This document shows positions 6,032 through 14,564 of a stretch of DNA of 36,003 nt, one piece after another (the stretch's first letter is position 1; each line of letters opens with the position of its first letter). Location of the stretch: the NCBI GenBank assembly GCA_002288455.1, contig NEUS01000030.1, positions 1 to 36,003 on the forward strand. The letters are read 5' to 3'. Source of the DNA: Opitutia bacterium Tous-C1TDCM. GTDB taxonomy: Bacteria; Verrucomicrobiota; Verrucomicrobiia; Opitutales; Opitutaceae. The notes beneath the pieces are model-generated. The model made no database searches, was not told the DNA's origin, and worked only from the letters and a program-made list of their open reading frames with translations. A program made the position numbers and the translations under genes.

Positions 6032-7419
6032 GTCGAAGTTATGTTGGCCGGCGCCCGGTGCCCCAGCGTCATCGCGCTGAACACCATCGTCAGCAGGCAG
6101 CAGACGATCATGGTGCCGAACACGCCGCCCCAGCCCCAATGGTCGGCGATCCAGCCGACGCCCGTGCCCGCGATCGCGGAACCGAAAACGTAGCCGAAGA
6201 AGCCGGTGAATCCCGCCGCCGTCCCCGCCGCCTTCTTGGGCACCAGGTCGAGCGCGTGCAGGCCGATGATCATGATCGGACCATAGACGAAAAACCCGAT
6301 CCCGATCAGCGCCGAGATATCGATCCAGAGCGGTCCGTTGCGGTTGAGGCCGTACACCACCAGGCCGACCAGCGTCAGCGCCATGAACAGAATCGTCGCC
6401 GGCGCGCGGCGGCCTTTGAAGATCTTGTCCGACACCCAGCCGCACAGAATCGTCCCGGGGATGCCCGCGAATTCGAACGCCGCCCACGCCACGCTCGATT
6501 GCTGGAACGAGAAGCCCTTCGCCGTCTGCAAATACGTCGGCACCCAGTCGACGACGCCGTAACGCACAAAGTAGACGAACGCGTTCGCCACCGCGATCGC
6601 CCAGAGGTAACGGTTGTTCAGCACGTAGCCGAAAAAGATCTCCTTGAACGTCAGCGTCCGCTCGTGCGCCGCCGAATAGTCCGGCGGAAAATCCTTCTTC
6701 TGCTCCTCGATCGACGGCAGGCCGCAGCTCTGCGGCGTGTCCCGCAGCAGCCACGCGATCAGCAGCGCGCACAGCGCCGCCACCGTCGCCGGCACGTAGA
6801 ACTTCGCACCCCAATCCCCGAACAGCACGACGCCGAGCAGCGCCAGCTTCGCCACGAGTCCGCCGCCGATGTTGTGCGCGACGTTCCACACCGCGACGGT
6901 GACGCCGCGCTCCCGCGTGCTCCACCAGTGCACCATCGTCTTGCCGCAAGGCGGCCAGCCCATGCCGTTGAACCAGCCGTTCAACGTCTGCAGCACGACG
7001 ATCGCCGTCAGCGAACCGTAGATCGCGGGAATCGTCCCGAAGGCGAACGTCACGCCTGCCGTCAGCAGCAGGCCGAGCGTCATGAACCACCGCGGGTTGC
7101 TCCGGTCCGACACCGAACCCATGATGAATTTGGAAACGCCGTAGGCCACCGACAGCCCCGTCATCGCCGACCCCAGCGCCGCTTTCGAATACTCGGGGTG
7201 CTCCTTCAGGATATCCGGAATCGCCAACGCGAAATTCTTCCGGACGAGATAGAAGGCGGCGTAGCCGACAAAGATGCCGATGAAGACCTGCCAGCGCAGG
7301 CGGCGGTATTCGGCATCGACTTTATCCGCCGGCAACGGCGGCACGGCGGGGGCGGGTTTGAGCAACGAGATCAAAGCGGGGTAACGCTGGAGGACGGCCG
7401 GGGCGGGCCGCGCCCGCAA
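6028..7419 (-). CDS. glpT: Glycerol-3-phosphate transporter GlpT (MFS, organophosphate:Pi antiporter)
   Basis: 463 aa inner-membrane protein with 12 hydrophobic segments. GYAAFYLVRKNFALAIP, SKFIMGSVSDRSNPR, GWFNGMGWPPCGKTMVHWWS, LLRDTPQSCGLPSIEE, FVYFVRYGVVDWVPTYL and PKKAAGTAAGFTGFFGY follow E. coli GlpT almost word for word. They include the two substrate-binding arginines (R60, and R in YFVRYG). It imports glycerol 3-phosphate in exchange for phosphate. The TTG at 7419 is one base past the stop of the upstream gene. A second TTG at 7374 would give MISLLKPAPAV, which aligns better with the E. coli start MLSIFKPAP, so the N-terminus is uncertain by 15 residues. The stop overlaps the glpQ ATG. 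Confidence 0.95.
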   Translation of the reverse strand: MRARPAPAVLQRYPALISLLKPAPAVPPLPADKVDAEYRRLRWQVFIGIFVGYAAFYLVRKNFALAIPDILKEHPEYSKAALGSAMTGLSVAYGVSKFIMGSVSDRSNPRWFMTLGLLLTAGVTFAFGTIPAIYGSLTAIVVLQTLNGWFNGMGWPPCGKTMVHWWSTRERGVTVAVWNVAHNIGGGLVAKLALLGVVLFGDWGAKFYVPATVAALCALLIAWLLRDTPQSCGLPSIEEQKKDFPPDYSAAHERTLTFKEIFFGYVLNNRYLWAIAVANAFVYFVRYGVVDWVPTYLQTAKGFSFQQSSVAWAAFEFAGIPGTILCGWVSDKIFKGRRAPATILFMALTLVGLVVYGLNRNGPLWIDISALIGIGFFVYGPIMIIGLHALDLVPKKAAGTAAGFTGFFGYVFGSAIAGTGVGWIADHWGWGGVFGTMIVCCLLTMVFSAMTLGHRAPANITST

Positions 7420-7420
7420 C

Positions 7421-8242
7421 TCAAAGTTTCAATTGCTCGCGCAGCCACGCGGGCCGGTTGGTCGTGATGCTGTCGACCCCGAGCCCGATCCACCGCTGCG
7501 CCACGGCGACGTCGTCGACTGTCCACACATGCAGCTCGAGCCCGGCGGCGCGGATCCGGGCGACATCGTCCTTCGTCAGCGGCCACGTGTGCTGCAAATC
7601 GAGCCCGGTGAGTTTCGCCGCCTTTGCCTGCGCGATGACTTCGCCCAGCGTCGGCTGTTTCTTCGCCTTCGGATTCGGCTCCGCCTTCGGATCCGGCGCC
7701 TTGAAACCGACGAGGTACTGCGTCGGCAATTTCGGCAACTGCCGCCGCACCGCCTTGAGCGATTCGTAATTGAAGCTGATGACCGTGACCGTGCGTTCGT
7801 CGGCCCGCGCGGCCGCGAGCACCTGCTTCAATTCCGGCACGATCTCCGGCCCGATCTTGATCTCCACGAAGATCCGTTTGCCGGCCGGAATCTCGGCCAA
7901 CTGCTCGGCCAGCAACGGCAATTTCTCCCCGGCAAACTGCGGCGCCTTCCACGTGCCGGCGTCGAGCCGGCGCACTTCCGCCAAGGTCAGCTCGGCAATC
8001 GCGCCGGGCGCGCCCGTCGTGCGTTTCACGGTCGCATCGTGAATCACGATGACGCCGCGATCCTTGGTCAGATGGATGTCGGTCTCGACGGCGTCGGCGC
8101 CTTGCCGCCACGCCAACCGCTGCGCCGCCAGGGTGTTTTCCGGCGCCTCGAAGGAGGCGCCGCGGTGGGCGACGATCTGGACGGGCGCGGCCGCCGCCGA
8201 CAGGGCAACGGTGAAGAGCAGGGGAAATCCGAGACGGTGCAT
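7421..8242 (-). CDS. Exported glycerophosphodiester phosphodiesterase (short, UgpQ-like type)
   Basis: 273 aa. A signal peptide (1-19, ending SAAAA) is followed by a compact GDPD domain: VAHRGASFEAPENT with His26 and Arg27, VETDIHLTKDRGVIVIHD with Glu53, Asp55 and His68, FVEIKIGPEIVPEL, and VWTVDD with TTNRPAWL at the end. It is the second GDPD in the operon but of the short UgpQ-like class, normally cytosolic; here it carries an export signal. It probably hydrolyses glycerophosphodiesters in the periplasm, with a head-group preference different from GlpQ (inference). It starts 28 nt after the TonB-receptor stop and ends one base before a possible glpT start. The leader before its ATG is pyrimidine-rich with no Shine-Dalgarno. 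Confidence 0.9.
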   Translation of the reverse strand: MHRLGFPLLFTVALSAAAAPVQIVAHRGASFEAPENTLAAQRLAWRQGADAVETDIHLTKDRGVIVIHDATVKRTTGAPGAIAELTLAEVRRLDAGTWKAPQFAGEKLPLLAEQLAEIPAGKRIFVEIKIGPEIVPELKQVLAAARADERTVTVISFNYESLKAVRRQLPKLPTQYLVGFKAPDPKAEPNPKAKKQPTLGEVIAQAKAAKLTGLDLQHTWPLTKDDVARIRAAGLELHVWTVDDVAVAQRWIGLGVDSITTNRPAWLREQLKL

Positions 8243-8270
8243 AGGATTGCGGGAGGAAGAAGGTCGCGGC

Positions 8271-11200
8271 TCAGAACCGCTTGGAAACTTCCATCGTGAA
8301 CTGGCGGCCGCGCGGATTGGCGGAACCGGAAACGTAGCCGTACTGCTCGTCCGCCAATTCGGGGTCGGAGTCGAAGACGTTGTTGATGCCGCCGCGGAGC
8401 GTCACGCCCCGCAGCCATTTCCGGCTGTCGCCGCGCTCGAAACGGTACGAGATCCAGGCGTTGTGCCGAATGGTCGGCTCGACGCGCAGGAGGTAGCGGG
8501 TGATGCCGTTGTCGTTGAAGACCTGGATATAGCTGGGTTGGCCGAGGGCATTGTAAATCGGCAGCGTCGTCGCGGCCGACGTGTCGACGAAGGAACCGAA
8601 GTAGCTCGCGAACCAACCGGCGGAAACCGGCCCCTGGCGCCACGACACGGAGGCGTTGGCGCGCCACTTGGTGCGGCCGTTGCGGCCGAGCTCGTCCAGC
8701 ACCGGCGACCGTTCGTCCGCCTTCGACCGGCGCAGGACGTAGTGCGTCGCCTCGCCATTGAACGTGAACTGCCCGAAACGCGTGCGCGGGGCGCGCCACT
8801 GCACGCCGAACTCGTAGCCTTGGATGTCGCGACCGCTGAGGTTGAGGTAATCGTCGACCACGCTCTCCACCTCGCCGACCGGCGCCCGGCGGCTGTTGTT
8901 GTTCGGCTGGCGCGCATTGTAGGCGGCGAACGCCGCGCGGTCCGTCGCCGCGACCGGCTTGCGCGTGATCTTCGTCGAACCCTTGTACGCGGCGGTGCCG
9001 GAACCGAGGTCGATCTGGTCGATCGGCGTGCCCTTCGCGAGTTCGGCCTGCGTCGCGAGGTCGAGCAGCACTTCGTCGCGGTCGATCGCGGCGCCGGCGC
9101 CTACATTTTCGATGACGCTGTTCTGGTTCAGCTTGAAGTAATCGAACGACACGGAGAGCCCGCGCACCTTCGGCACTTCGAGCACGAAGCCGGCGACCCA
9201 GGTCTTCGCCTCCTCGGGCTGCAGGTTCTGGTTGCCCTGGCGGAACACGGTCCGCTGCGCCGTGCCGTCGGACGGCAACGCGGTGACTTCGAAACGGTAC
9301 GGATCGTCGGCGCCGATCTGGCGGCGCAGCGGCGTGATGTTGGTCTGCACCAGATTCGGGGCGCGGAACGATTCCGCCGCCGAGCCGCGCAGCTTCAGCC
9401 ACGACGCCGGTTTCCAGACGAGGCTGGCCTTCGGCTTCGTCGTCTGGCCGTGGATCGAGAAATGCTCGAAGCGGCCCGCGAGCGTGAGCTCCAGCGCCTC
9501 GACCAGCGGCACGCGGCGGTCGCGCGTCACGAACGGCAGCGCCGTCTCGACGTACGCCGCGTAGATCGTCTGGTCCGCGTCGATCGGCACGTTGGAACTG
9601 AGCGCGAGGAAGTCGTTGTCGCCTTCGCGCAGGAACGGAAACTCGCTGCCCGAACCCGGGGGATTCAAGCCCACGTAGGCGGCGCGTTTGTCGGAGTACG
9701 TCTCGTAGCGCACCTCCGTGCCCGCGGCCACGCCGATGTCGCCGGCGGTGAAGAAGCGGCCGATGCGGCCGTTGAACTTCGCGTCCCACATGAAGAGATT
9801 CGTCCGGCCGAAACGGTCTTCGTCGGCATAGAGCGGATCCAGTACCGCGGCCGGATTGTCGAAGGCCTTGTCCACCGTGATCTGGTTGTTCTGGATCTTG
9901 AACGTGACCGGGAAGGGATTGAAGGCCGTCGCATCCGTGCGGGCCAGCGCGCGCCGCAGCACGGACTCGCGCACCTGGAAATGTTCGAACTCGTGCGACT
10001 GCGCGCCGGACGCCACGACCGCGGATTCCCATTCCCACGTCTTGCCGAGCTTGCCGCGCAGGCCGCCGAGCAGGCGCCACGCGTAGCTCTTCACTTCGGT
10101 CACGCGCGGCTTGAAACCGCCGCCCGTGTTCTGGCCGGGCGCGATGCCGGTCCAGAGGGATACATCGGCCGGCGCGCCCGTCAGCCGCGGCGTGCCGTCG
10201 GCATTGGGCTGGCCCGTCGGATGGTAGAAGCGCACGCCGAACGGATTGTAGGGATTGGCCGCCGGCAGGTAGATGCCCTGGTCGTCCGTGTTCTTGAAGT
10301 TCACCGGCTCGCGGCCCGTGCGGCTGTACGCGCGGTAGAAGAGCAGGTCGCCGAAAAGGTGCAGGTCGTTCCGCAGCGGCCGGTCGATGAAGGTCGCGAA
10401 CTGGATGCGGTCCGTCGCGGGCACGAGCATCTTCCACTTGTTCCAGTTCGAGAAGGCCGCGACCTCCGGATTGTCGATGTTGGCCGAAGGCGCCGTCTGC
10501 TTGAACATCACCCCCGCCGCCGAGGGCCAGAGGTAGAACATGCCGTTGGCCGCCATCGTCGCCACGCCCGCCGGCGGCGTCGTGCTCGTGGTGATACCGG
10601 TGTTGCCGGCCGGCCGCGAGCCGACGAAGGTGCGCGCGTCGGCCTGGATAAAGCCGCGCTGCCACTGGCCCCATTGGTTGACGGCGTTGGCGTTGCGGAA
10701 ATCGTTGTCGAGGGCGAAGACCCCGCCCGTCGTCGAGGCCGGATCCGGCAACGGCAGGCCGTTCCACGGCGCCGGCAGCGCGCGGCTGGCGCGGAAATCG
10801 GAATTCCTGGAGAAATCGCGGTCGTGCGCCGCGAGCGCGTCGCGGTGGAAATAGTCGAGCGACACGGAGACGTGCAGCGGTCCCCGCTTGAAGCCCTCGA
10901 AGGCGGTGACGTTGAACTCGTTCGCCCCGCCGTGCTGCGTCATCGAGCCCTTCACGGTTACACCGCGGCCGATGTAGTTGCGGGAAACGAGATTGTTGAT
11001 CACGCCGGCGGCGGCATCGGATCCGTAGATCGCGGACGCGCCGTCGCGCAGGATCTCGACGCGGTCGACCATCGCGCGGGGGATGGTGTTGATGTTGACG
11101 GCGAGCGAAGGCACGCCGTTCTCCGCCATCGAGACCGGATGCGGCGCCATGCGCCGGCCGTTGAGCAACGTGAGCGTGCTGCCGGAGCCGATGCCGCGGA

Positions 11201-11543
11201 GGTCGACCGAGGCGACATCGCCGCGGGCGAGCTGCGGGCCGTTGTTGATCTCGGTGATCGCCGAGATCTCGGCGGCGCCGATGGTGTCGAACAATTCCGC
11301 CATCGTCGCGGCCCCGCGCGCCTCGAGTTCGGCGCGCTCGATCACGGAAACCGGCAGCGCGGTCTCGGCATCGGTGCGGCGGATGTTCGAGCCGGTGACC
11401 GTAAACACTTCAAGCTGCAGCGGCGCCTCCGCGCCCGGCGCCGGCGGCGGCGCGGCCGGCTTCGGCGGCACAGGGGTTTGCGCCGCAGCGACGGCGGCCA
11501 GGGTCGACAGGGCTAAGAAACGGGCGGAAGTTTTGATTCGCAT
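8271..11543 (-). CDS. TonB-dependent outer-membrane receptor, probably for glycerophosphodiesters
   Basis: 1090 aa. A signal peptide (1-20, LALSTLAAVAA then AQ) and a Pro/Ala linker lead to the TonB-box/plug start LEVFTVTGSNIRR (44-56). The plug domain shows VDLRGIGSGSTLTLLNGRR, VDRVEILRDGASAIYGSDA and AAGVINNLVSRN. A long 22-strand barrel follows with late landmarks SFRAPNL, LQPEEAKTW, GINNVFD and the terminal KRF, where the last Phe is the outer-membrane insertion signal. It moves a substrate across the outer membrane with TonB/ExbBD energy. Being first in an operon with two exported glycerophosphodiesterases, GlpT and GlpQ points to glycerophosphodiesters or deacylated phospholipids as substrate (inference). 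The ATG at 11543 gives the signal peptide; the open frame upstream adds nothing recognisable. No FecR-type signalling domain. Confidence 0.93.
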   Translation of the reverse strand: MRIKTSARFLALSTLAAVAAAQTPVPPKPAAPPPAPGAEAPLQLEVFTVTGSNIRRTDAETALPVSVIERAELEARGAATMAELFDTIGAAEISAITEINNGPQLARGDVASVDLRGIGSGSTLTLLNGRRMAPHPVSMAENGVPSLAVNINTIPRAMVDRVEILRDGASAIYGSDAAAGVINNLVSRNYIGRGVTVKGSMTQHGGANEFNVTAFEGFKRGPLHVSVSLDYFHRDALAAHDRDFSRNSDFRASRALPAPWNGLPLPDPASTTGGVFALDNDFRNANAVNQWGQWQRGFIQADARTFVGSRPAGNTGITTSTTPPAGVATMAANGMFYLWPSAAGVMFKQTAPSANIDNPEVAAFSNWNKWKMLVPATDRIQFATFIDRPLRNDLHLFGDLLFYRAYSRTGREPVNFKNTDDQGIYLPAANPYNPFGVRFYHPTGQPNADGTPRLTGAPADVSLWTGIAPGQNTGGGFKPRVTEVKSYAWRLLGGLRGKLGKTWEWESAVVASGAQSHEFEHFQVRESVLRRALARTDATAFNPFPVTFKIQNNQITVDKAFDNPAAVLDPLYADEDRFGRTNLFMWDAKFNGRIGRFFTAGDIGVAAGTEVRYETYSDKRAAYVGLNPPGSGSEFPFLREGDNDFLALSSNVPIDADQTIYAAYVETALPFVTRDRRVPLVEALELTLAGRFEHFSIHGQTTKPKASLVWKPASWLKLRGSAAESFRAPNLVQTNITPLRRQIGADDPYRFEVTALPSDGTAQRTVFRQGNQNLQPEEAKTWVAGFVLEVPKVRGLSVSFDYFKLNQNSVIENVGAGAAIDRDEVLLDLATQAELAKGTPIDQIDLGSGTAAYKGSTKITRKPVAATDRAAFAAYNARQPNNNSRRAPVGEVESVVDDYLNLSGRDIQGYEFGVQWRAPRTRFGQFTFNGEATHYVLRRSKADERSPVLDELGRNGRTKWRANASVSWRQGPVSAGWFASYFGSFVDTSAATTLPIYNALGQPSYIQVFNDNGITRYLLRVEPTIRHNAWISYRFERGDSRKWLRGVTLRGGINNVFDSDPELADEQYGYVSGSANPRGRQFTMEVSKRF

Positions 11544-11626
11544 GGTCTGGGAACCAAAGGGCTGCGCTGGCGTCCGGGGGGCGGCGAGGAAAAACATCCG
11601 CGGCATATTTATTACCCCGCTTTGCC

Positions 11627-11641
11627 CCGGTTTGTAACCGG
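11627..11641. promoter_or_regulatory. CCGGTT-TGT-AACCGG palindrome between divergent genes
   Basis: Perfect 6-bp inverted repeat with 3-nt spacer in the 221-nt gap between the divergent TonB-receptor operon and the E1 dehydrogenase. It sits about 85 nt before the receptor start, next to the only AT-rich stretch of the gap (TATTTATTA at 11606-11614), which could serve as a minus-strand -10 region. A dimeric regulator site is plausible but unproven. Confidence 0.35.
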
Positions 11642-11764
11642 TCCGTCACTTGTGCGCCGCCCGCGCCGCGCCGCCGAAATCGCGCGCCGCGCGGCCCGCG
11701 GTCCGCCGCGAATCTCCCGCCTTGCCCGGCGCGCGGCGCCCCCTCACGTTGCGCGCCAAAGTTC

Positions 11765-13822
11765 ATGGCCTTCCCTCCCCTTCCCTCGATTCTTGCGGTC
11801 CGCGATCTGCGCGCCGCCGAACTCGAATCCGGCGCCGCCGACGGCCTCCTCCGCGCCTACGCGTGGATGCAGTTCGCCCGCCTGGCCGACAACCGCATCC
11901 TCGACCTCTTCCGCCAGGGCCTGATCAAGGGCACGGTCACCGGCGGCCAGGGCAACGAGGGCCTCATCGTGCCGCTCGCCCTGCTCGCCGACAAAGCCGT
12001 CGACGTCGTCTCCTTCACGCACCGCGGCCTCGGCGGCCACCTCGTCTGGAGCGGCCACCCCTGCGACCATTTCAACCAGTATTTCGCCAACGCCGGCAGC
12101 CCCACGCGCGCCCGCGAAGGCAATATCCACCACGGCGACCCGGCCGCGCGCTCCCTGCCGATGATCAGCCACCTCGGCGCCATGCTCTCGACCGTCGCCG
12201 GCGCCACCGACTCGCAGCGCCGCCTCGGCCGCCCCGCCGTCGGCTTCGCGTTTTTCGGCGACGGCGGGTCCAGCACCGGCGATGTCCACGAGACGCTCAA
12301 CCTCGCCGCCCTCCTGTCGCTGCCGGTGCTGTTCGTGATCGAGAACAACGCCTACGCCTACTCCACGCCCACCAGCGAACAGTTCGCCCCCGGCATCGAG
12401 CTCTGGCGCCGCGCCGCCGGCTACGGCATCGAGGCCTTCGCCCTCGACTGCGGCGACACCGCCCGTGTCGCGCGCACCCTCGCCGCGGCGATCGCCAAAG
12501 TCCGCACCTCCGGCCGCCCGCTGCTGATCGAGGCGCACACCCTCCGCCTCCGCGGCCACGCCGCCTACGATACCGGCGACTACCTGCTCCCCGGCGAAGC
12601 CGAGGGTTTCTTCGCCCGCGATCCCCTCCCCCGCTTCCGCACCGCCCTCGCCGCCGAGGTCGGCGCCGACCGCCTCGCCGCCGTCGATGCGGAACTCGCC
12701 GCCTTTCTCGAAGCCTGCGTCGCCGTCTCCCTTGCCACCCCGCGGCCTTCTCCCGCCGGCATGGCAGCCGATGTGTTCGCGCCGGTACCCGCGCCCTTGC
12801 CGTGGGTGCCTTCGCTCCGCTCCGACTCCGCCGCCCCGCCCGCACCGCCGGAAAACCTCACCGCCGCCCAGGCCCTCAACCTCGGCCTGCGCAAGATCCT
12901 CGCCGAACGCCCGGAATCGCTCGTGCTCGGCCAGGACATCGGCACCTACGGCGGCGCCTTCAAGGTGACCGAACACCTGCTCCGCGATTTCGGCCGTCCC
13001 CGGGTTTTCAATACGCCGCTCGCCGAAAGCGCCTGCACCGGCTACGCCATCGGCCTCGCCCTCAACGGCCACCGCCCGATCGAGGAATTCCAGTTCGCCG
13101 ATTTTGTCACCGAGGCCGCGACCCAGCTCACGCTCAACGCCGCCACGATGCGCTTCCGCTCCGGCGCCGCCTGCCCCCTCGTGCTCCGCCTGCCCTGCGG
13201 CGGCGGTCTCACCTTCGGCTCCTTCCATTCGCAGGAACTCGAGTCGCTCCTCCTCTCCATGCCCGGCCTCAAGGGACTTTATCCCAGCACGCCGCAGGAT
13301 GCCTTCAACGCCCTGCTCGCCGCCTTCGAGGACGACAACCCCGTGCTCCTCTTCGAACACAAGGCGCTCTACCGCCGCGGCCGCGGCCCCGTCGCCTGGG
13401 ATCCCGATTACCGCTCCGTCTGGCAGCCGCGCCACGTCCGCCGCGGCGATTTCGCGACTCTCGTCACCTACGGCGAAATGGTCCAGGTCGCCACCGACGC
13501 CGGCGCGTACCTGGAAAGCGAATACGAGACGACCTTCGACGTGTTCGACCTGCGCGCCCTCGCGCCGCTGCGGCTCGAAGCCGTCGCCGCATCCCTCGCC
13601 CGCACCGGCCGCCTCGTGATCCTCCACGAGGGCCGCCGCACCCACGGCTTCGGCGCCGAACTCGTCGCCCGCCTGACCGAGGAAAACTTCGCCGCCCTCA
13701 AGGCCGCGCCGCTGCGGCTCGCCGCCCTCGATCTGCCCGTGCCCTTCGCCCCCGAACTCGAGGCGGTCTTCCGGCCCGACCGGGAAAAGGTCGTCGACGC
13801 CATCGTCGCCTGGATGGGCTGA
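11765..13822 (+). CDS. Fused E1 alpha-beta component of a thiamine-diphosphate 2-oxoacid dehydrogenase
   Basis: 685 aa. The N-terminal half is E1-alpha: GGQGNEG, THRGLGGHL, then the ThDP motif from GDGG (165-168) to ENN (193-195) with the standard 30-residue span, and LRLRGHAAYDTGDY. A Pro/Ala linker around 330-360 leads to E1-beta: GQDIGTYGGAFKVTEHL, ESACTGYAIGLALNG, FADF, GSFHSQELE with the active-site His at 488, PGLKGLYPSTPQDA and HEGRRTHGFGAELVARL. It decarboxylates a 2-oxoacid and passes the acyl group to a lipoyl E2. The branched-chain (2-oxoisovalerate) type is most likely from the fused layout known in Bacteroidetes, but substrate is not certain. No E2 or E3 gene is in the window. 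pdxJ begins 13 nt after its stop. Confidence 0.92.
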   Translation: MAFPPLPSILAVRDLRAAELESGAADGLLRAYAWMQFARLADNRILDLFRQGLIKGTVTGGQGNEGLIVPLALLADKAVDVVSFTHRGLGGHLVWSGHPCDHFNQYFANAGSPTRAREGNIHHGDPAARSLPMISHLGAMLSTVAGATDSQRRLGRPAVGFAFFGDGGSSTGDVHETLNLAALLSLPVLFVIENNAYAYSTPTSEQFAPGIELWRRAAGYGIEAFALDCGDTARVARTLAAAIAKVRTSGRPLLIEAHTLRLRGHAAYDTGDYLLPGEAEGFFARDPLPRFRTALAAEVGADRLAAVDAELAAFLEACVAVSLATPRPSPAGMAADVFAPVPAPLPWVPSLRSDSAAPPAPPENLTAAQALNLGLRKILAERPESLVLGQDIGTYGGAFKVTEHLLRDFGRPRVFNTPLAESACTGYAIGLALNGHRPIEEFQFADFVTEAATQLTLNAATMRFRSGAACPLVLRLPCGGGLTFGSFHSQELESLLLSMPGLKGLYPSTPQDAFNALLAAFEDDNPVLLFEHKALYRRGRGPVAWDPDYRSVWQPRHVRRGDFATLVTYGEMVQVATDAGAYLESEYETTFDVFDLRALAPLRLEAVAASLARTGRLVILHEGRRTHGFGAELVARLTEENFAALKAAPLRLAALDLPVPFAPELEAVFRPDREKVVDAIVAWMG

Positions 13823-13835
13823 CCCCCGCGCCCCC

Positions 13836-14564
13836 GTGACCAAGCTCTCCGTCAACATCAACAAAATCGCCCTCCTGCGGAATTCCCGCGGCCGCGATTT
13901 CCCGAGCGTCGCCTGGTTCTCCGAACGCTGTCTCCGGCTCGGCGCCCACGGCATCACGCTCCACCCGCGCCCCGACCAGCGCCACGCCCGCTACGCCGAC
14001 GTCGCCGCGCTGCGCCCGCTCACCGCGCGTTTTCCCGGCGCCGAACTCAACGTCGAGGGCTATCCGACGCCGGAGTTTCTCGACGTCGTGGTCGCCGGCC
14101 GCGCCGACCAATGCACGCTCGTGCCCGACGCCCCCGGCCAACTCACCTCCGACCACGGCTGGGACCTCGTCGGCGACGCCGACCGCCTCCGGCCGATCTT
14201 GGCCCGCCTCCGCGCCGCCGGCATCCGCTCGAGCCTCTTCGTCGACTTCGACGCCCCCGACCTCGCCCGGGCCAAGGACCTCGGCGCCGACCGCGTCGAA
14301 CTTTACACCGAGCCCTACGCCGTGCACTTCGGCGGTCCCGAGCAGAACCGCATGCTGGACGGGTTCGCCCGCGCCGCCGCCGCCGCCCAAGCCGCGGGCC
14401 TCGGCGTGAATGCCGGCCACGATCTCAATTTGCAGAACCTCGCCGCGTTCCTCGCCATCCCCGGCATCCTCGAAGTCTCGATCGGCCACGCCCTCGTCGT
14501 CGAATGCCTCGAAGCCGGCGTCGACCGCACCCTCGGCGACTACCTGAAAATCGTCGCCGCATGA
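13836..14564 (+). CDS. pdxJ: Pyridoxine 5'-phosphate synthase PdxJ
   Basis: 242 aa with a GTG start. It condenses 1-deoxyxylulose 5-phosphate and 3-amino-2-oxopropyl phosphate to pyridoxine 5'-phosphate in vitamin B6 synthesis (cytoplasm). Visible: LSVNINKIALLRNSRG at the N-terminus, GITLHPRPDQRHARYADV with His43/Arg45 and His50, the catalytic Glu in LNVEGYPTPEF, LVPDAPGQLTSDHGW, ELYTEPYA and the end GVNAGHDLNLQNL and EVSIGHALV. The HPRPDQRH and EGYPTPEF forms are those of the Bacteroidetes-type branch, in contrast to HLREDRRH in E. coli. The stop overlaps the kdsC ATG (ATGA). First of a tight run pdxJ-kdsC-lptC-lptA-lptB-hprK. Confidence 0.95.
   Translation: MTKLSVNINKIALLRNSRGRDFPSVAWFSERCLRLGAHGITLHPRPDQRHARYADVAALRPLTARFPGAELNVEGYPTPEFLDVVVAGRADQCTLVPDAPGQLTSDHGWDLVGDADRLRPILARLRAAGIRSSLFVDFDAPDLARAKDLGADRVELYTEPYAVHFGGPEQNRMLDGFARAAAAAQAAGLGVNAGHDLNLQNLAAFLAIPGILEVSIGHALVVECLEAGVDRTLGDYLKIVAA

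Noticed and set aside
5024-7090. One long minus-strand protein covering glpQ and part of glpT
   Set aside because: Its first part is an out-of-frame reading of glpT. Real glpQ begins at the ATG overlapping the glpT stop and has its own signal peptide.
8049-11516. Plus-strand open frame of more than 1100 codons
   Set aside because: It is antisense to the TonB receptor, is Arg-rich with no recognisable domain, and exists because GC-rich third positions remove stops. The minus-strand frame has signal peptide, plug and barrel motifs.
11744-13957. Minus-strand open frame across the E1 gene
   Set aside because: Shadow of the fused E1 alpha-beta gene; Gly/Ala/Glu-rich with no motif, while the plus strand has the ThDP site and E1-beta His.
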